Shown here: positions 1 through 9,980 of the stretch, piece by piece
Numbering within the stretch: position 1 is the first letter of the stretch
Layout of the letters: each line of letters starts with the position of its first letter
Source: a bacterium
Lineage (GTDB): Bacteria > Patescibacteriota > Gracilibacteria > UBA1369 > GCA-2718715
Reading direction: 5' to 3'
Assembly (NCBI GenBank): GCA_002718715.1
Contig: PBFJ01000034.1
Coordinates: 1 to 36,467 of the forward strand
DNA length: 36,467 bases
Made by a program: the position numbers and the translations under genes
The notes under the pieces: model-generated
What the model saw: only the letters and a program-made list of their open reading frames with translations
What the model was told of the DNA's origin: nothing
Databases searched by the model: none

Positions 1-307
1 TAACTTTTAGTAATTTTTTAGAAAAAAATAATGAATATGCTTTTGAAATTGTGCAGCAATAGTAGTTATGAATAAAGTTAGCTATTTGAATTTGGTAATC
101 ACTTAATGCTTCTTTGCAAATTAATTCGGCTTCTTTACATTCAAAATCCGGTTTTTCAACCTCTTTAAAACAAATTGCAAAATAATCTTTATTCTTTACT
201 GTTACTTTTAAAAGGTCTCCAGTTTGAAGTTTTTGATTAATGCTATAGGTAAAGGTTGCATTTAAGGGTTTGTTGTAGTGAAGGATAACTAATTCGTAAA
301 AATTCAT
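1..307 (-). CDS. priA: Primosomal protein N' (PriA)-like N-terminal DNA-binding domain; partial, runs off left edge
   Basis: Own translation from ATG at 307: MNFYELVILHYNKPLNATFTYSINQKLQTGDLLKVTVKNKDYFAICFKEVEKPDFECKEAELICKEALSDYQIQIANFIHNYYCCTISKAYSLFFSKKLLKV. Matches the PriA N-terminal pattern (PL...FTY, GDxxxV, ...LAxxIxxYY). Absent from ORF track because it is open-ended. Confidence 0.7.
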   Translation of the reverse strand, partial: MNFYELVILHYNKPLNATFTYSINQKLQTGDLLKVTVKNKDYFAICFKEVEKPDFECKEAELICKEALSDYQIQIANFIHNYYCCTISKAYSLFFSKKLLKV

Positions 308-362
308 TGTGATAGGTGATTGATTGAAGTGTAATTTTATGTTATTTTTTTAAAAAAAAATT

Positions 363-557
363 ATGATTACTAAAGATATGATAATCAAAGATGTTATAGA
401 AAGCTACCCAGAAACAATGGAAGTTTTCTTTGATTATGGTATAAGCTGTGTTGGCTGCGTTAATGCTTATATTGAAACTTTAGAGGAGGGGGCTAAATTA
501 CATAATATTGATATTGATGAGCTGATTTTAGATTTGAATGAATACATTTTAGATTAA
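363..557 (+). CDS. DUF1858-type small protein with CxxC motif
   Basis: 64 aa; ITKDMIIKDVIESYPETMEVFFDYGISCVGCVNAYIETLEEGAKLHNID is typical of DUF1858 (SCxGC). Confidence 0.8.
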   Translation: MITKDMIIKDVIESYPETMEVFFDYGISCVGCVNAYIETLEEGAKLHNIDIDELILDLNEYILD

Positions 558-561
558 AAAA

Positions 562-590
562 AAGCCTTCTTGTGAAGACTTTTTTTATTT
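562..590. terminator. Bidirectional intrinsic terminator between convergent genes
   Basis: AAGCCTTC-TTGT-GAAGACTT stem (one C/A mismatch on plus, G-U wobble on minus) flanked by A8 and T7 tracts. Confidence 0.7.
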
Positions 591-614
591 TTTTTGATAT
601 TTAGATAATTAATT

Positions 615-3356
615 TTATCTATTTTTTAAGATAGTTATTAATCCTTCTGCAAAAGATTTATAACCTGAACCAGCGTATTTGTTTTCTAATCCTTCTTGTT
701 TTCTATTTTGCTCTATCTCTTCTAAAATTTGGTCTGCTGGTGTTTCATCTTTAGTTTGAGTGTCGGCTTTCAATTCTTCTAAAATTTGGTTGGCAGGTGT
801 TTCAACTGTAGCTTGAATTTCTTGATTTGCTTGTTCTTTATTTTGCTCTATCTCTTGTAAAATTTTATCAGCTATTACATCAGTTGTAGTTTGAGCTTCT
901 TCACTGTTTAATTCTTTTAGAACTTCCTCTACAGGTGTTTCAACTGTAGTTTGAATTTCTTGATTTGCTTGTTCTTTATTTTGCTCTATCTCTTCTAAAA
1001 TTTGGTCTGCTGGAGCTTGACTTTCATTGAATAAAGAGTTTAAGAAGTCTGCACTTTTTTGTAGTATTTCTTGATCGTTACCTTTTTTGCCATCTTTTAC
1101 AATTTGTAAAGATAAATCCTTTAAAGTCTGAGGTGTTTCTTCTGTTATTTCGTTTGAATTTTCTTCTAGTTCTACTTCTACTTCGTTTTCGATACTCGGA
1201 CTTTCATTTGATGATGTTTCAAGATCTTTTATTAAACTTCTATAGAATTCCTCTTTAAGTGTTAAGAACATTTTTTTAAGGTTTCCTTTAGATTTTGGTG
1301 TAGTTATAAATTCTCCATAATTTTCATTTAAAGATTCTCTATATAATATATTAATATAATTGTTTGGGTATCCATATTGTGATTTTTTTAATCCAGCTAT
1401 AATTGCAATTTCAGTTGAAGTTAATGGATTATTTATGTTGTGTAGAATAGCTCTTATTATTTTTCCTCCGTTACCTGAGAAATTTGTTTCAAATAAAAGA
1501 TTAGTTAATTCCTTCTCGTTTATAGTTTGTATGTATTCGGTTCCATCAATTGTGTATTTCAATTCAATTTCTTCGTCTAATTTTATTTCTCTAAGTTCAC
1601 TTGTTTCTTGATCCTTTACTTCTTGACTTAGGTCTTGATTTTCATTTGTTTTGATTTTTAGACTTAATAGTAAGTGGTATAAATCATCTTCCAATTGTAA
1701 GTGAAGAAGTTTTGATCTTGAACCTTCAATTTTCTCTTTTATGATTTTTGCTAATTGATTAAGTTTATTCTCTACACCTTGATTTAGGTAGATTGTAATT
1801 CTTCTCTTTTCTTCAACTTTATCTGACAATTCGTTGAATATCTCTTCAGTTGTAATTTTACTGTGCTTGTTTTTTATAAGAAATGATAATATATCAAATG
1901 GTACTAATTTAGATATAGTTGGAGCAATTGCAACTGTTAAGTCTAAAACTTTAATTACTTTATATAAATATTGTGAATTTAATTCAAATCCAATAAGTGT
2001 ATGTTCAATTCCAAGTTCATCCTCGATATTTCCAATTTCTGATTCTGATAAAGCTGTATCAAGTATAGTAACTCCATTTTCGTTTTTTTCTAGTTCATTA
2101 AAATCTTGAAGTGTGAAATTTCTTTCTTGTGAATCAGTGTTTTCTAGGTCTTGACTTGATTGAGTTGATTCTGTGATATTTTCTGTATTTGATTCTAATT
2201 GTATTGGTAGTTGTGAATCTTCCACTTCTTGTTCAACTTGTACTTCTTCGGGTGCTTCTTTACGTAAAATATTAAATGTTCCATCTTCATTCTCTTTTAT
2301 GAAATATCCTTGATCTATTATGCGCCTAACTAATCTTATATTGTTAAATCTAGCACCACTTAAATTAGCACATGTATAATATGTATTTCTTAAATCAGCT
2401 CCAGTTAAATCAGCTCCAGTTAAATCAGTATCATTTAACTTAGTAAATTGTAATTTAGCTTCAGATAAATTCGCTCCGCTTAAATTAGCCCATGTAAGTA
2501 TGCTCCTGTCTAAATTAGCTCCAGTTAAGTCAGCATTTTGTAATTTAGCTTCAGATAAATTAGCTCCACTTAAATCAGCTCCACTTAAATCAGCTCCACT
2601 TAAATCAGCTTTTTGTAAATCTAATGATGGACCTACTATTGTGTAAAGAGTTTTACCGTTAACGTTTCTTGTTACAAGAGTATATCCTGTAGGAAGGTTT
2701 TCTGGTTTTACTTCAATATTTATATAATTTTCTTTATTATTGAAATCTATTGTTTGAACTTCAATATTTGAGTTGGTTTCTGAGGTATTTGCATCATTTG
2801 ATGTTTCTGTATTAATTACCACTTCAGATTCTGGAGTTTCATTTGTTTCTTGTCTTGATGATGAGTCTTTTTTTGTTAATATAAAAATCCCATTATTATT
2901 TTTAGAATATACAAAATTAAAGTCATCTAATTTTTCATTTAATTGATCTACAATTTGATCAGTAAAATTGCTTGATTCTAATTTTAACTTACCTTCTTTA
3001 TCTGTGTTTAATAAAATGTTAACATCTTGTGCAGTGAAATCTTGTAGATTTGCAATAAAGTTAAGTATTAATTTAGGTGGGATTGATCTTAAAATTTCTT
3101 TAAAATTATTGAATTTATAAGAAACTTCTTGAGTTGCGGCATTAATCTTTTCTCTTATTTCTTTTTCTCTTGCTTGTGCTGCTTGCTCTGCTTCTTCGTA
3201 TTCTCTTAGTGCTTGTTCTGCTGCTTGTTGTGCTTCTTCAAGTTGTTTTTTAAGTAATTCAGCTTGTTCTGCTGCCTTCTTGGCTCTTTCTTGAGCTTTT
3301 AATAATTCATTTGACATAATTTGTATTTGTTTAAACTTATTCAAATTTATACCCAT
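615..3356 (-). CDS. Large mosaic pentapeptide-repeat protein; N-terminal coiled coil, C-terminal degenerate repeats
   Basis: A(D/N)LSGADLSGADLSGANLSEAKLQNADLTGANL... pentapeptides (about nt 2340-2620); K/E/A-rich coiled coil at N-terminus. Start may be the internal ATG at 3317 (MSNELLKAQ...), because a TTGACA/TATAAA-like element overlaps the listed start. Confidence 0.8.
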   Translation of the reverse strand: MGINLNKFKQIQIMSNELLKAQERAKKAAEQAELLKKQLEEAQQAAEQALREYEEAEQAAQAREKEIREKINAATQEVSYKFNNFKEILRSIPPKLILNFIANLQDFTAQDVNILLNTDKEGKLKLESSNFTDQIVDQLNEKLDDFNFVYSKNNNGIFILTKKDSSSRQETNETPESEVVINTETSNDANTSETNSNIEVQTIDFNNKENYINIEVKPENLPTGYTLVTRNVNGKTLYTIVGPSLDLQKADLSGADLSGADLSGANLSEAKLQNADLTGANLDRSILTWANLSGANLSEAKLQFTKLNDTDLTGADLTGADLRNTYYTCANLSGARFNNIRLVRRIIDQGYFIKENEDGTFNILRKEAPEEVQVEQEVEDSQLPIQLESNTENITESTQSSQDLENTDSQERNFTLQDFNELEKNENGVTILDTALSESEIGNIEDELGIEHTLIGFELNSQYLYKVIKVLDLTVAIAPTISKLVPFDILSFLIKNKHSKITTEEIFNELSDKVEEKRRITIYLNQGVENKLNQLAKIIKEKIEGSRSKLLHLQLEDDLYHLLLSLKIKTNENQDLSQEVKDQETSELREIKLDEEIELKYTIDGTEYIQTINEKELTNLLFETNFSGNGGKIIRAILHNINNPLTSTEIAIIAGLKKSQYGYPNNYINILYRESLNENYGEFITTPKSKGNLKKMFLTLKEEFYRSLIKDLETSSNESPSIENEVEVELEENSNEITEETPQTLKDLSLQIVKDGKKGNDQEILQKSADFLNSLFNESQAPADQILEEIEQNKEQANQEIQTTVETPVEEVLKELNSEEAQTTTDVIADKILQEIEQNKEQANQEIQATVETPANQILEELKADTQTKDETPADQILEEIEQNRKQEGLENKYAGSGYKSFAEGLITILKNR
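796..1004 (-). repeat. Two near-identical direct repeats of about 71 bp (796-866 and 934-1004) in the 3' end of the pentapeptide gene
   Basis: ggtgtttcaactgtag(c/t)ttgaatttcttgatttgcttgttctttattttgctctatctctt(g/c)taaaattt occurs twice; protein repeat ILxEIEQNKEQANQEIQxTVETP. Confidence 0.85.
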
Positions 3357-3372
3357 AGGTTTTATTTGTCAA
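3345..3372 (-). promoter_or_regulatory. Putative promoter for the pentapeptide-repeat gene
   Basis: Minus strand TTGACA (3372-3367), then 15-17 nt, then TATAAATT. Confidence 0.4.
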
Positions 3373-3391
3373 GTTCTTTGTTTTATAAAAA

Positions 3392-3411
3392 ACAGCCATG
3401 AGTTTGGCTGT
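3392..3411 (-). terminator. Intrinsic terminator downstream of secDF
   Basis: ACAGCCA-TGAGTT-TGGCTGT perfect 7-bp stem, T tract on minus strand (A tract on plus). Confidence 0.75.
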
Positions 3412-3433
3412 CTTTTTTAGTATGTATATATTT

Positions 3434-6400
3434 TTACTTTTTATTTATTTTTATCATAGTTGGTGCTGCAATAAAAATAGAGGAGTATGTACCAACTAAA
3501 ATACCTATTATTAGTGCTAATATAAAGTATTTAATTGAAGCTGCTCCAAGTATAAATAGAGATAATAGAGTAATTAATGTTGAGATAGAAGTGTTTATTG
3601 ATCTTGTTAATGTTTCATTTAGGGCTGCATTTGAAACGTCTTCTAATGTTTCTGATTTTTTAATTTTCAATAGATTTTCTCTGATTCTATCAAATACTAC
3701 AATTGTATCATGCACAGAGAATCCTAGGATTGTTAATAATGCAGTAATGAAAAGAATATCAATTTCTATTCCAAATAAAGAGAATATTCCAAGTGTAATA
3801 ACTACGTCGTGAACTAAGGCAACTATAGCAGCTAGACCAAATTTAAATGGGTTGTATTCTTGTGGTATTTCTCTGAATGAAATTGCGATATATAGAATTA
3901 TAGCTAATAGCGCAATTGTTAATGATATAAAGGCTTTATTGGCTAATGTTTTCGATACACTTGCACCCACATTTTCAAATCTAGTTTCTGTTATTTCTTG
4001 TTCGATTTCTTGGCTTAATCCGTTTTTAAATTTTTGATGTGTTATTTCATCAATATAATCTAATTTTATTTGATATGAGTTTTCTCCAGAAGTATTAACA
4101 GATCCTTTTAATAGATTTTGTTCTTCTGAAAATTCGTTTACGTATGATTTAATAACATCTTCTTTAACTTCGTTTTCTGTTTGAATCTCAATTAAAGTTC
4201 CACCTTTAAAATCGATCCCTAGTTTTAGTCCATTGGTTGCAAAGCTAACCAAGGCAATTAAAATTAATACTCCAGATAAGATACTTGTTTTATTAAAGTT
4301 TTGAATGAAGTTAAAATTGAATTTTTTAATTTTTTTACTTCCAAAATCGTTTGTTGTTTTAGTTGCTTTATATGTAATTAATTTTCTTGTAATTACTACT
4401 GCTGAGAACATTGAGATTAATATCCCTGCCGATAATGTTAATGCAAAACCTTTAATGATTGATGTACCAAAGTAGTATAGAATCCCGCAAGTGATTAATG
4501 ATGAGTAGTTTGAGTCTCTAATTGAAGACCAAGCTCTTTGAAACCCTTTTTCTATTGCTTTAAGATTATTTTTTTCGTTTTGCATTTCTTCTTTAATTCT
4601 TTCGAAAATAAGTACGTTTGCATCCACTGCCATACCAATAGAAAGAACGATACCTGCAATACCTGCTAAAGTTAAAGTAACTGATACTGATAATAAATAT
4701 GTTAAGAAAAATAAACTAAAGGTAGCTACTAATATAGAGAAGAATTTTTCAAAGAATTTTTCTTTTGAGTCTAAGACTTTTTTGAAGAGTACTCCGTAGA
4801 TTACAAATGCGATTATTAAGGCCACTAGCGTATGTAGGTTTACTTTAATTAAAAATAATAATAATGAAGCATATGATAAAAGAGCAATATTAGCTTTGAA
4901 ACCAGCTTTTGAATATAAGAACATCATATATCCAATAAGAATAAGTAGACCAACTAATGCTGCTTGTAATGATGTATCTAAAGCTAATTTACCTAGATTT
5001 GGTCCAATTGTGTATTGTCCAACTAAGTTAATTGGAGCTGGAATAGCACCAGTATTCAAATTAGTTGTAAGTTCTTGTGCTGATTCTTGAGTAAAGTTAG
5101 GATTTGTTATTTGAGCAGTTCCTCCAACAATTTTTTGTTGTACAACTGGAGCTGAAATTTCTTCTCCTCCAACAAAAATTGCTACTTGTTTTTGGATATT
5201 TCTTTCCGTTATTTCTGCAAATAATTCTCCACCTTCTGGTGTAAATTCTATTTGTACAAACGGTTTTCCATATTGATCAAAAGCTGTAGCTGCTCTTTTA
5301 AAGTATTGACCATTTAACTTCGTATCTTTCCAAGGGTTTGGAGTTGTTGAAAATACTAATAGTTCATATTTATATTGATTTTCAGAAACTATATTTTCTG
5401 TTTTTTCTTTAATTTCTCCAAATTCATAAACTTCAACTCCATTAGATGTTTCTAGAATTTCAATACTACCTGGCTCTTGAATTGTTTGAGCAAGATCTAT
5501 TAATTCTTGAGGGTAAGGTGAATTTACAGAGATTGGATTTTTAAGTTCTCCGGCTACTTTGTTGGTTGTGATATCTTTTGAATGTTCTTTTACAGCATCA
5601 TTAAAGCTAGTTGATCCATCTTTTAGATTTTTAGCTATTTCATTTGCTAGATTTCTTGCATCTTGTTTTGATAGTTCATCATTTGCAAAATTTTCAGATT
5701 CTTGGTGTGTAATTAAAATCTTTTTAGCTTTGATACTTCTTTCTTCGGTAATAGTTTTATCTGCAAGTTTTTTATCTATTAATTTTAGAGCTGCGTATCC
5801 TTGCAGAGGTTCGATTCTTCCGTTGATAAAAGTTAGTCCAAAATCGTTATTTAATAGATCTTTATATACTGAATTAGCTTCCATGCCTTTTAATGTAGAT
5901 AATAGCTCTGGATTTGTAAGTTCAGATTCAAATGTATAGTCTATTTCTTGAAAGAATACCTTTTGAGGGTTTGCTTTTTGTTCTCTTTGTGAGATTAAAG
6001 CAAAATTTTCTGGATTTGTAGATATTTCTGCATAAACTTGTTTAGATTCCTCTTCAATTTCTTTTATTTGATTGTCAGAAATGTTGTTATTGCTTTCTTT
6101 GAATTCTAGTTGAATAGTTTTACCAACTCTTTGTTTTGCTTCTTCTAGATCATTTACTCCTGCTAGTTCAACAATTATGTGTTGTTCATCCGCAACTTTT
6201 GAAGTGTATATATTTGGTTCTGAAACACCAAGTTTATTTACTCTTTTGTTTATAATATTTGTAATTCCATCAATAACACTTGCCTTGTCAGAATCTTCTA
6301 CTTTTCTAAGATCTATTTGGTAGTCCAATTGAGATCCACCTTGTAAATCAAGACCAAGTGAAAATTGACTATCTTTAATAAAGTCAGGCAAAAAGCTTGG

Positions 6401-6511
6401 TTTCAAACTTGCTGGGCTTAGAACAAGTAATACAAAAGCGGCTGCTAATGTAAGTAATGAGGGTTTAAGCCCCTTTTTAAAATCCATATAATTTGGGTTT
6501 AATTTTAACAT
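3434..6511 (-). CDS. secDF: SecD-SecF fusion translocase subunit with inserted PpiC-like parvulin domain
   Basis: SecD motifs SLGLDLQGGSQLDYQ and GMAVDANVLIFERIKEE; SecF motifs GIDFKGGTLIEI and LTILGFSVHDTIVVFDRIREN in one 1025-aa ORF. Residues about 261-368 resemble a rotamase domain. Confidence 0.93.
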   Translation of the reverse strand: MLKLNPNYMDFKKGLKPSLLTLAAAFVLLVLSPASLKPSFLPDFIKDSQFSLGLDLQGGSQLDYQIDLRKVEDSDKASVIDGITNIINKRVNKLGVSEPNIYTSKVADEQHIIVELAGVNDLEEAKQRVGKTIQLEFKESNNNISDNQIKEIEEESKQVYAEISTNPENFALISQREQKANPQKVFFQEIDYTFESELTNPELLSTLKGMEANSVYKDLLNNDFGLTFINGRIEPLQGYAALKLIDKKLADKTITEERSIKAKKILITHQESENFANDELSKQDARNLANEIAKNLKDGSTSFNDAVKEHSKDITTNKVAGELKNPISVNSPYPQELIDLAQTIQEPGSIEILETSNGVEVYEFGEIKEKTENIVSENQYKYELLVFSTTPNPWKDTKLNGQYFKRAATAFDQYGKPFVQIEFTPEGGELFAEITERNIQKQVAIFVGGEEISAPVVQQKIVGGTAQITNPNFTQESAQELTTNLNTGAIPAPINLVGQYTIGPNLGKLALDTSLQAALVGLLILIGYMMFLYSKAGFKANIALLSYASLLLFLIKVNLHTLVALIIAFVIYGVLFKKVLDSKEKFFEKFFSILVATFSLFFLTYLLSVSVTLTLAGIAGIVLSIGMAVDANVLIFERIKEEMQNEKNNLKAIEKGFQRAWSSIRDSNYSSLITCGILYYFGTSIIKGFALTLSAGILISMFSAVVITRKLITYKATKTTNDFGSKKIKKFNFNFIQNFNKTSILSGVLILIALVSFATNGLKLGIDFKGGTLIEIQTENEVKEDVIKSYVNEFSEEQNLLKGSVNTSGENSYQIKLDYIDEITHQKFKNGLSQEIEQEITETRFENVGASVSKTLANKAFISLTIALLAIILYIAISFREIPQEYNPFKFGLAAIVALVHDVVITLGIFSLFGIEIDILFITALLTILGFSVHDTIVVFDRIRENLLKIKKSETLEDVSNAALNETLTRSINTSISTLITLLSLFILGAASIKYFILALIIGILVGTYSSIFIAAPTMIKINKK

Positions 6512-6590
6512 ATTTTATGTTATTTAAGCCCTAAATACAACTTTCTTGGCTTGCATAAAACTACTTAATGTCCCTAATTATATAAGTTTT

Positions 6591-8102
6591 TTAATTGATT
6601 TCCTCAATTAATGATGTTCCATCGAAAGAATCTGGTATTTTTAAATTTAAAATATTTAGAATTGTTGGTGCAATATCTTTTAAACCTGCATCTTTAACTT
6701 TTTTTGTTTGATAATTTTTATTAGATAGTACAATGAATGGAACTGGATTAGTGGTATGACTTGGATTTTGAGATCCATCTTCGTGTTTCATATCTTCTGC
6801 ATTTCCATGGTCTGCAATTATAATGATTGTATAATTTTCGTCTAATGCTTTCGGGATTAATTTTTCTAGATTTTTATCAATGCATTCGATTCCGATTTTA
6901 GTTGCCTTAAAATCACCAGAGTGTCCTACCAAATCTGGATTTGCATAGTTAATAACTATTAGTTTGTAGTCACTTTTTAAAATTTCGATTGCTTTATCAG
7001 TTATTTTACTAGCTTGCATTTTCGGGTCATCTTTATAGTTCGCTACCTTACTTGAGGGTATTAGAAAATGATCTTCTAGCTGTGATTTCTCTTTGTTTTG
7101 TGAATTAAAAAAGAATGTAACGTGAGCGAATTTCTCTGTTTCTGCAATTCTAGCTTGTTTGTAATTTGCCTTATTTAATACTGAAGATAAGTTTTCTTTG
7201 ATTTCTGGTGTCGGAAATATATTGAATTTTTTTGATCCATAATCCCCAAATGTAACTAAGTTTGGTTTTACATCTGCTTTAAATTCAGAAAAATTTTGAT
7301 TTTCTAAGGCTTGAGTTATTTGTTCTTGTCTGTCTGTTCTGTAATTCATATTTATAAATAAATCAGAATCTTTTAAAGAAGGGAAGTCAGAAGTTTTATA
7401 AGCTTTGGCGTAGTAGTCATTTTCAGCTTCTTGGTAAAGCCTTTTAAGTACTTGGTCTTGATTTGTAATTTCTATGCTTTCTGCTTGTGTAATTAAGTCA
7501 TAGAATATTTTTGTTCTTTCATAATTTTTATCTCTATCCATAGCGTAGAATCTGCCGCAAAGACTAGCAAGGGTTCCAATTTTTTCTTCTTTAAATAAAT
7601 TTAATGTTTGATTTATATATTTTTCTGCCGACTTTTGAGGTACATCTCTTCCATCTAATACTCCGTGGAAGTAAAAGTTTTTAATATTTTCTTGTTTTAA
7701 AAGTTCACATACTGCTTTTAAATGTTTTATCTGTCCATGAATACCAGTATCGCTTAAAAGACAGGTAATGTGAATATTAGATTCTGCATTTTTGGCTTTA
7801 TTAATTTGATCTTTTAATAATTTTATTTCAAAAAATTTTTTTGTTTCTATGGATTTATTTATTCTAACTAAAGCTTGATCCAATATTTGTCCACAACCAA
7901 TTGTAAAGTGTCCAACTTCAGAGTTACCCACTGTGTTTTCAGGTAGGCCAACAGCTTTACCAGATGCTTGAATAGTTGATAAGTTTTCCTTTAGTAATTT
8001 TTTTAAATACGGTGAATTTGATCTTGTTACGGCATTATCATCCGCATCTTTTGTAATTCCGTAACCATCAAGGATAATTAATAGAGCTTTTTGTGATTTC
8101 AT
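6591..8102 (-). CDS. gpmI: 2,3-bisphosphoglycerate-independent phosphoglycerate mutase
   Basis: LLIILDGYGI..., TVGNSEVGHFTIGCGQI, HGVLDGRDVPQKSAEKYI, AMDRDKNYERTK, DHGNAEDM. Confidence 0.96.
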   Translation of the reverse strand: MKSQKALLIILDGYGITKDADDNAVTRSNSPYLKKLLKENLSTIQASGKAVGLPENTVGNSEVGHFTIGCGQILDQALVRINKSIETKKFFEIKLLKDQINKAKNAESNIHITCLLSDTGIHGQIKHLKAVCELLKQENIKNFYFHGVLDGRDVPQKSAEKYINQTLNLFKEEKIGTLASLCGRFYAMDRDKNYERTKIFYDLITQAESIEITNQDQVLKRLYQEAENDYYAKAYKTSDFPSLKDSDLFINMNYRTDRQEQITQALENQNFSEFKADVKPNLVTFGDYGSKKFNIFPTPEIKENLSSVLNKANYKQARIAETEKFAHVTFFFNSQNKEKSQLEDHFLIPSSKVANYKDDPKMQASKITDKAIEILKSDYKLIVINYANPDLVGHSGDFKATKIGIECIDKNLEKLIPKALDENYTIIIIADHGNAEDMKHEDGSQNPSHTTNPVPFIVLSNKNYQTKKVKDAGLKDIAPTILNILNLKIPDSFDGTSLIEEIN

Positions 8103-9151
8103 TATAATAAATTATTGTCTAAGTCTTTTATATAATTTTTTAAGTCTTTTGCGTCTTTTGTTGGACAAATCAATATTTTATCTTTGGTATTTACAATTGT
8201 TAAATCATTTAAATTAAATGCTACAACTTGTTTGTTATTTTCTTTGTTTATTATCAAAGTATCTTGGTTGTTTTTTGATAATACTTGTCCTTCAATTAAG
8301 TTTAAATCCTGATCTTTGGGGGATTCTTCAAATAATGTTTGCCAAGTTCCAATGTCACTCCATCCTAGATCACTTGGTATAATTAAAATTTCAGTTGGCT
8401 TAACTTTTTCTATTAGCATATAGTCGATTGATATAACTGGCATTTTAGAATAGATATCTGAAAAATCTTGAAAGTTGTTAATTGTTTCGCATAATTCGAA
8501 TACATCTTTATTAGTAGTTTTTAGTTCTTCAAAAAACTTTTTTATAGGCCACACAAAGTATCCTGTGTTCCATAGGTATTTATAGGATTCTAGAAATTTT
8601 TCAGCAGTTTTTTGATCAGGTTTTTCTATAAATTTTTCAAGTGTATAAATCTCTGAATCATTTACTTTTTCAAATAAATCTTTAATTTTAACATAGCCTA
8701 GATTTGGATTTGCAGATTTAGCTTTAACTTGAACGATAGTAAATTTATTATGTTTCTTTGAGGTTTCATGAGCTAATTTTAGTTTTTCTTGAAATTCAAT
8801 TTCATTTTTTACTAAATGATCAGCATGAGAGATAGATACTGTTTCTTCTTCTCCAAATAAGTTTTTTAAGTAGCTCATGCATACTGCTACACTTGGACCG
8901 TTATCTCTTTTTTCTGGTTCACAAATTACTTGATTCTCATTAATTTTAGGTAGTTGTTCTAAGACTAAACTTTTATATCTTTGATTTGTTGAAATAAAAA
9001 TATTTTCACTTCCAAATTTACTTAATCTATCGTATGTAAGTTGAAGTAGTGTTTTATTTCCAATAAAAGATTGGAATTGTTTTGGTGTTTTAGAATCACT
9101 TAATGGCCAAAGTCTTTTTCCGTGTCCTCCTGCTAAAATTAAAAATTTCAT
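8102..9151 (-). CDS. manC: Mannose-1-phosphate guanylyltransferase family nucleotidyltransferase
   Basis: MKFLILAGGHGKRLWPLSDSKTPKQF, FIEKPD, YLWNTGYFVWP, LGWSDIGTW. 1-nt TAATG overlap with gpmI. Confidence 0.88.
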   Translation of the reverse strand: MKFLILAGGHGKRLWPLSDSKTPKQFQSFIGNKTLLQLTYDRLSKFGSENIFISTNQRYKSLVLEQLPKINENQVICEPEKRDNGPSVAVCMSYLKNLFGEEETVSISHADHLVKNEIEFQEKLKLAHETSKKHNKFTIVQVKAKSANPNLGYVKIKDLFEKVNDSEIYTLEKFIEKPDQKTAEKFLESYKYLWNTGYFVWPIKKFFEELKTTNKDVFELCETINNFQDFSDIYSKMPVISIDYMLIEKVKPTEILIIPSDLGWSDIGTWQTLFEESPKDQDLNLIEGQVLSKNNQDTLIINKENNKQVVAFNLNDLTIVNTKDKILICPTKDAKDLKNYIKDLDNNLL

Positions 9152-9885
9152 TAAATATAATTTAAATTAATTACGATTATGTCGTAAAAAAAGTTTACCA
9201 GAAAAAAACTTAAAGTTAAAAATGGAATAAATGGTAATTTAGATTTCATGTTGATAGATCTGCTAAGTAATTTTGGAGTTACAAAAATTGTTGCTAGCCA
9301 ATACGATAAAAATATTGTTAATAATGTCAATTTGAAACCCATAATGCAGCCAATTGTGGCTGCAAAGTATGCATCTGCTTGTCCAACCCATTTTCCTTTT
9401 GAAATATACCTTTGAATTTCGAAAAATAATCCTCCAGTTAAAAATCCATATATTAAATCTATATTAAAATTTAAAAGCATGTAAATTAATCCAAATGTTA
9501 AAGTAGAGTAAATTAATGTATCAGAAATTTCTAAATTTTTTTGGTCCGAGAAGCTAGAGGCTATAAATAATGCCATTATTGAAAGAATAAATATTTGATT
9601 TAAATCGTATGTATAATTTAAGGACAATAGTACAAAGCTAGATCCAGTTATTAATTCTAATAGAGGATAAGCCATTGAGATATCTTCTTTACAGTAATGA
9701 CATTTTCCGCTTAGTGCTAGGTATGAAAAAACTGGAATAAGCATCCAGCTTTGAAGTTTGTTGTTACAACTTTGGCATGAAGATCTTCTTTTGCTAATAA
9801 TAGGTTTTTTGTTGCTAAAAACTAAGCTACTAAAATAACTACCAATGAATGTTCCTACAAAAAATAAATATAGATAATTTAGCAT
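9151..9885 (-). CDS. Type IV prepilin peptidase (A24 family)
   Basis: N-terminal GTFIGSYFSSLV plus CQSCNNKLQSWMLIPVFSYLALSGKCHYCKEDIS (two CxxC) and multi-TM core. TAATG overlap with manC. Confidence 0.88.
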   Translation of the reverse strand: MLNYLYLFFVGTFIGSYFSSLVFSNKKPIISKRRSSCQSCNNKLQSWMLIPVFSYLALSGKCHYCKEDISMAYPLLELITGSSFVLLSLNYTYDLNQIFILSIMALFIASSFSDQKNLEISDTLIYSTLTFGLIYMLLNFNIDLIYGFLTGGLFFEIQRYISKGKWVGQADAYFAATIGCIMGFKLTLLTIFLSYWLATIFVTPKLLSRSINMKSKLPFIPFLTLSFFLVNFFYDIIVINLNYI

Positions 9886-9980
9886 AAATATAATTTCTTA
9901 CATTAAGATTATCAAAATTCTTTTTAAACTACGATAAAAATTACTTATTTTAGATTGCCGAATTTATTTTAAAATTATAA

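Noticed and set aside
1360-2109. Plus-strand ORFs at 1360-1611 and 1834-2109
   Set aside because: Antisense to the pentapeptide-repeat gene, low-complexity translations, no family signal. Same logic applies to the other short antisense ORFs in secDF, pyk, glmS, recG, the 814-aa gene and elp3.
5805-5820. GAGGTTCGATTCTTCC resembles a tRNA T-loop
   Set aside because: Lies inside conserved secDF coding sequence; no acceptor stem or anticodon arm can be built around it.
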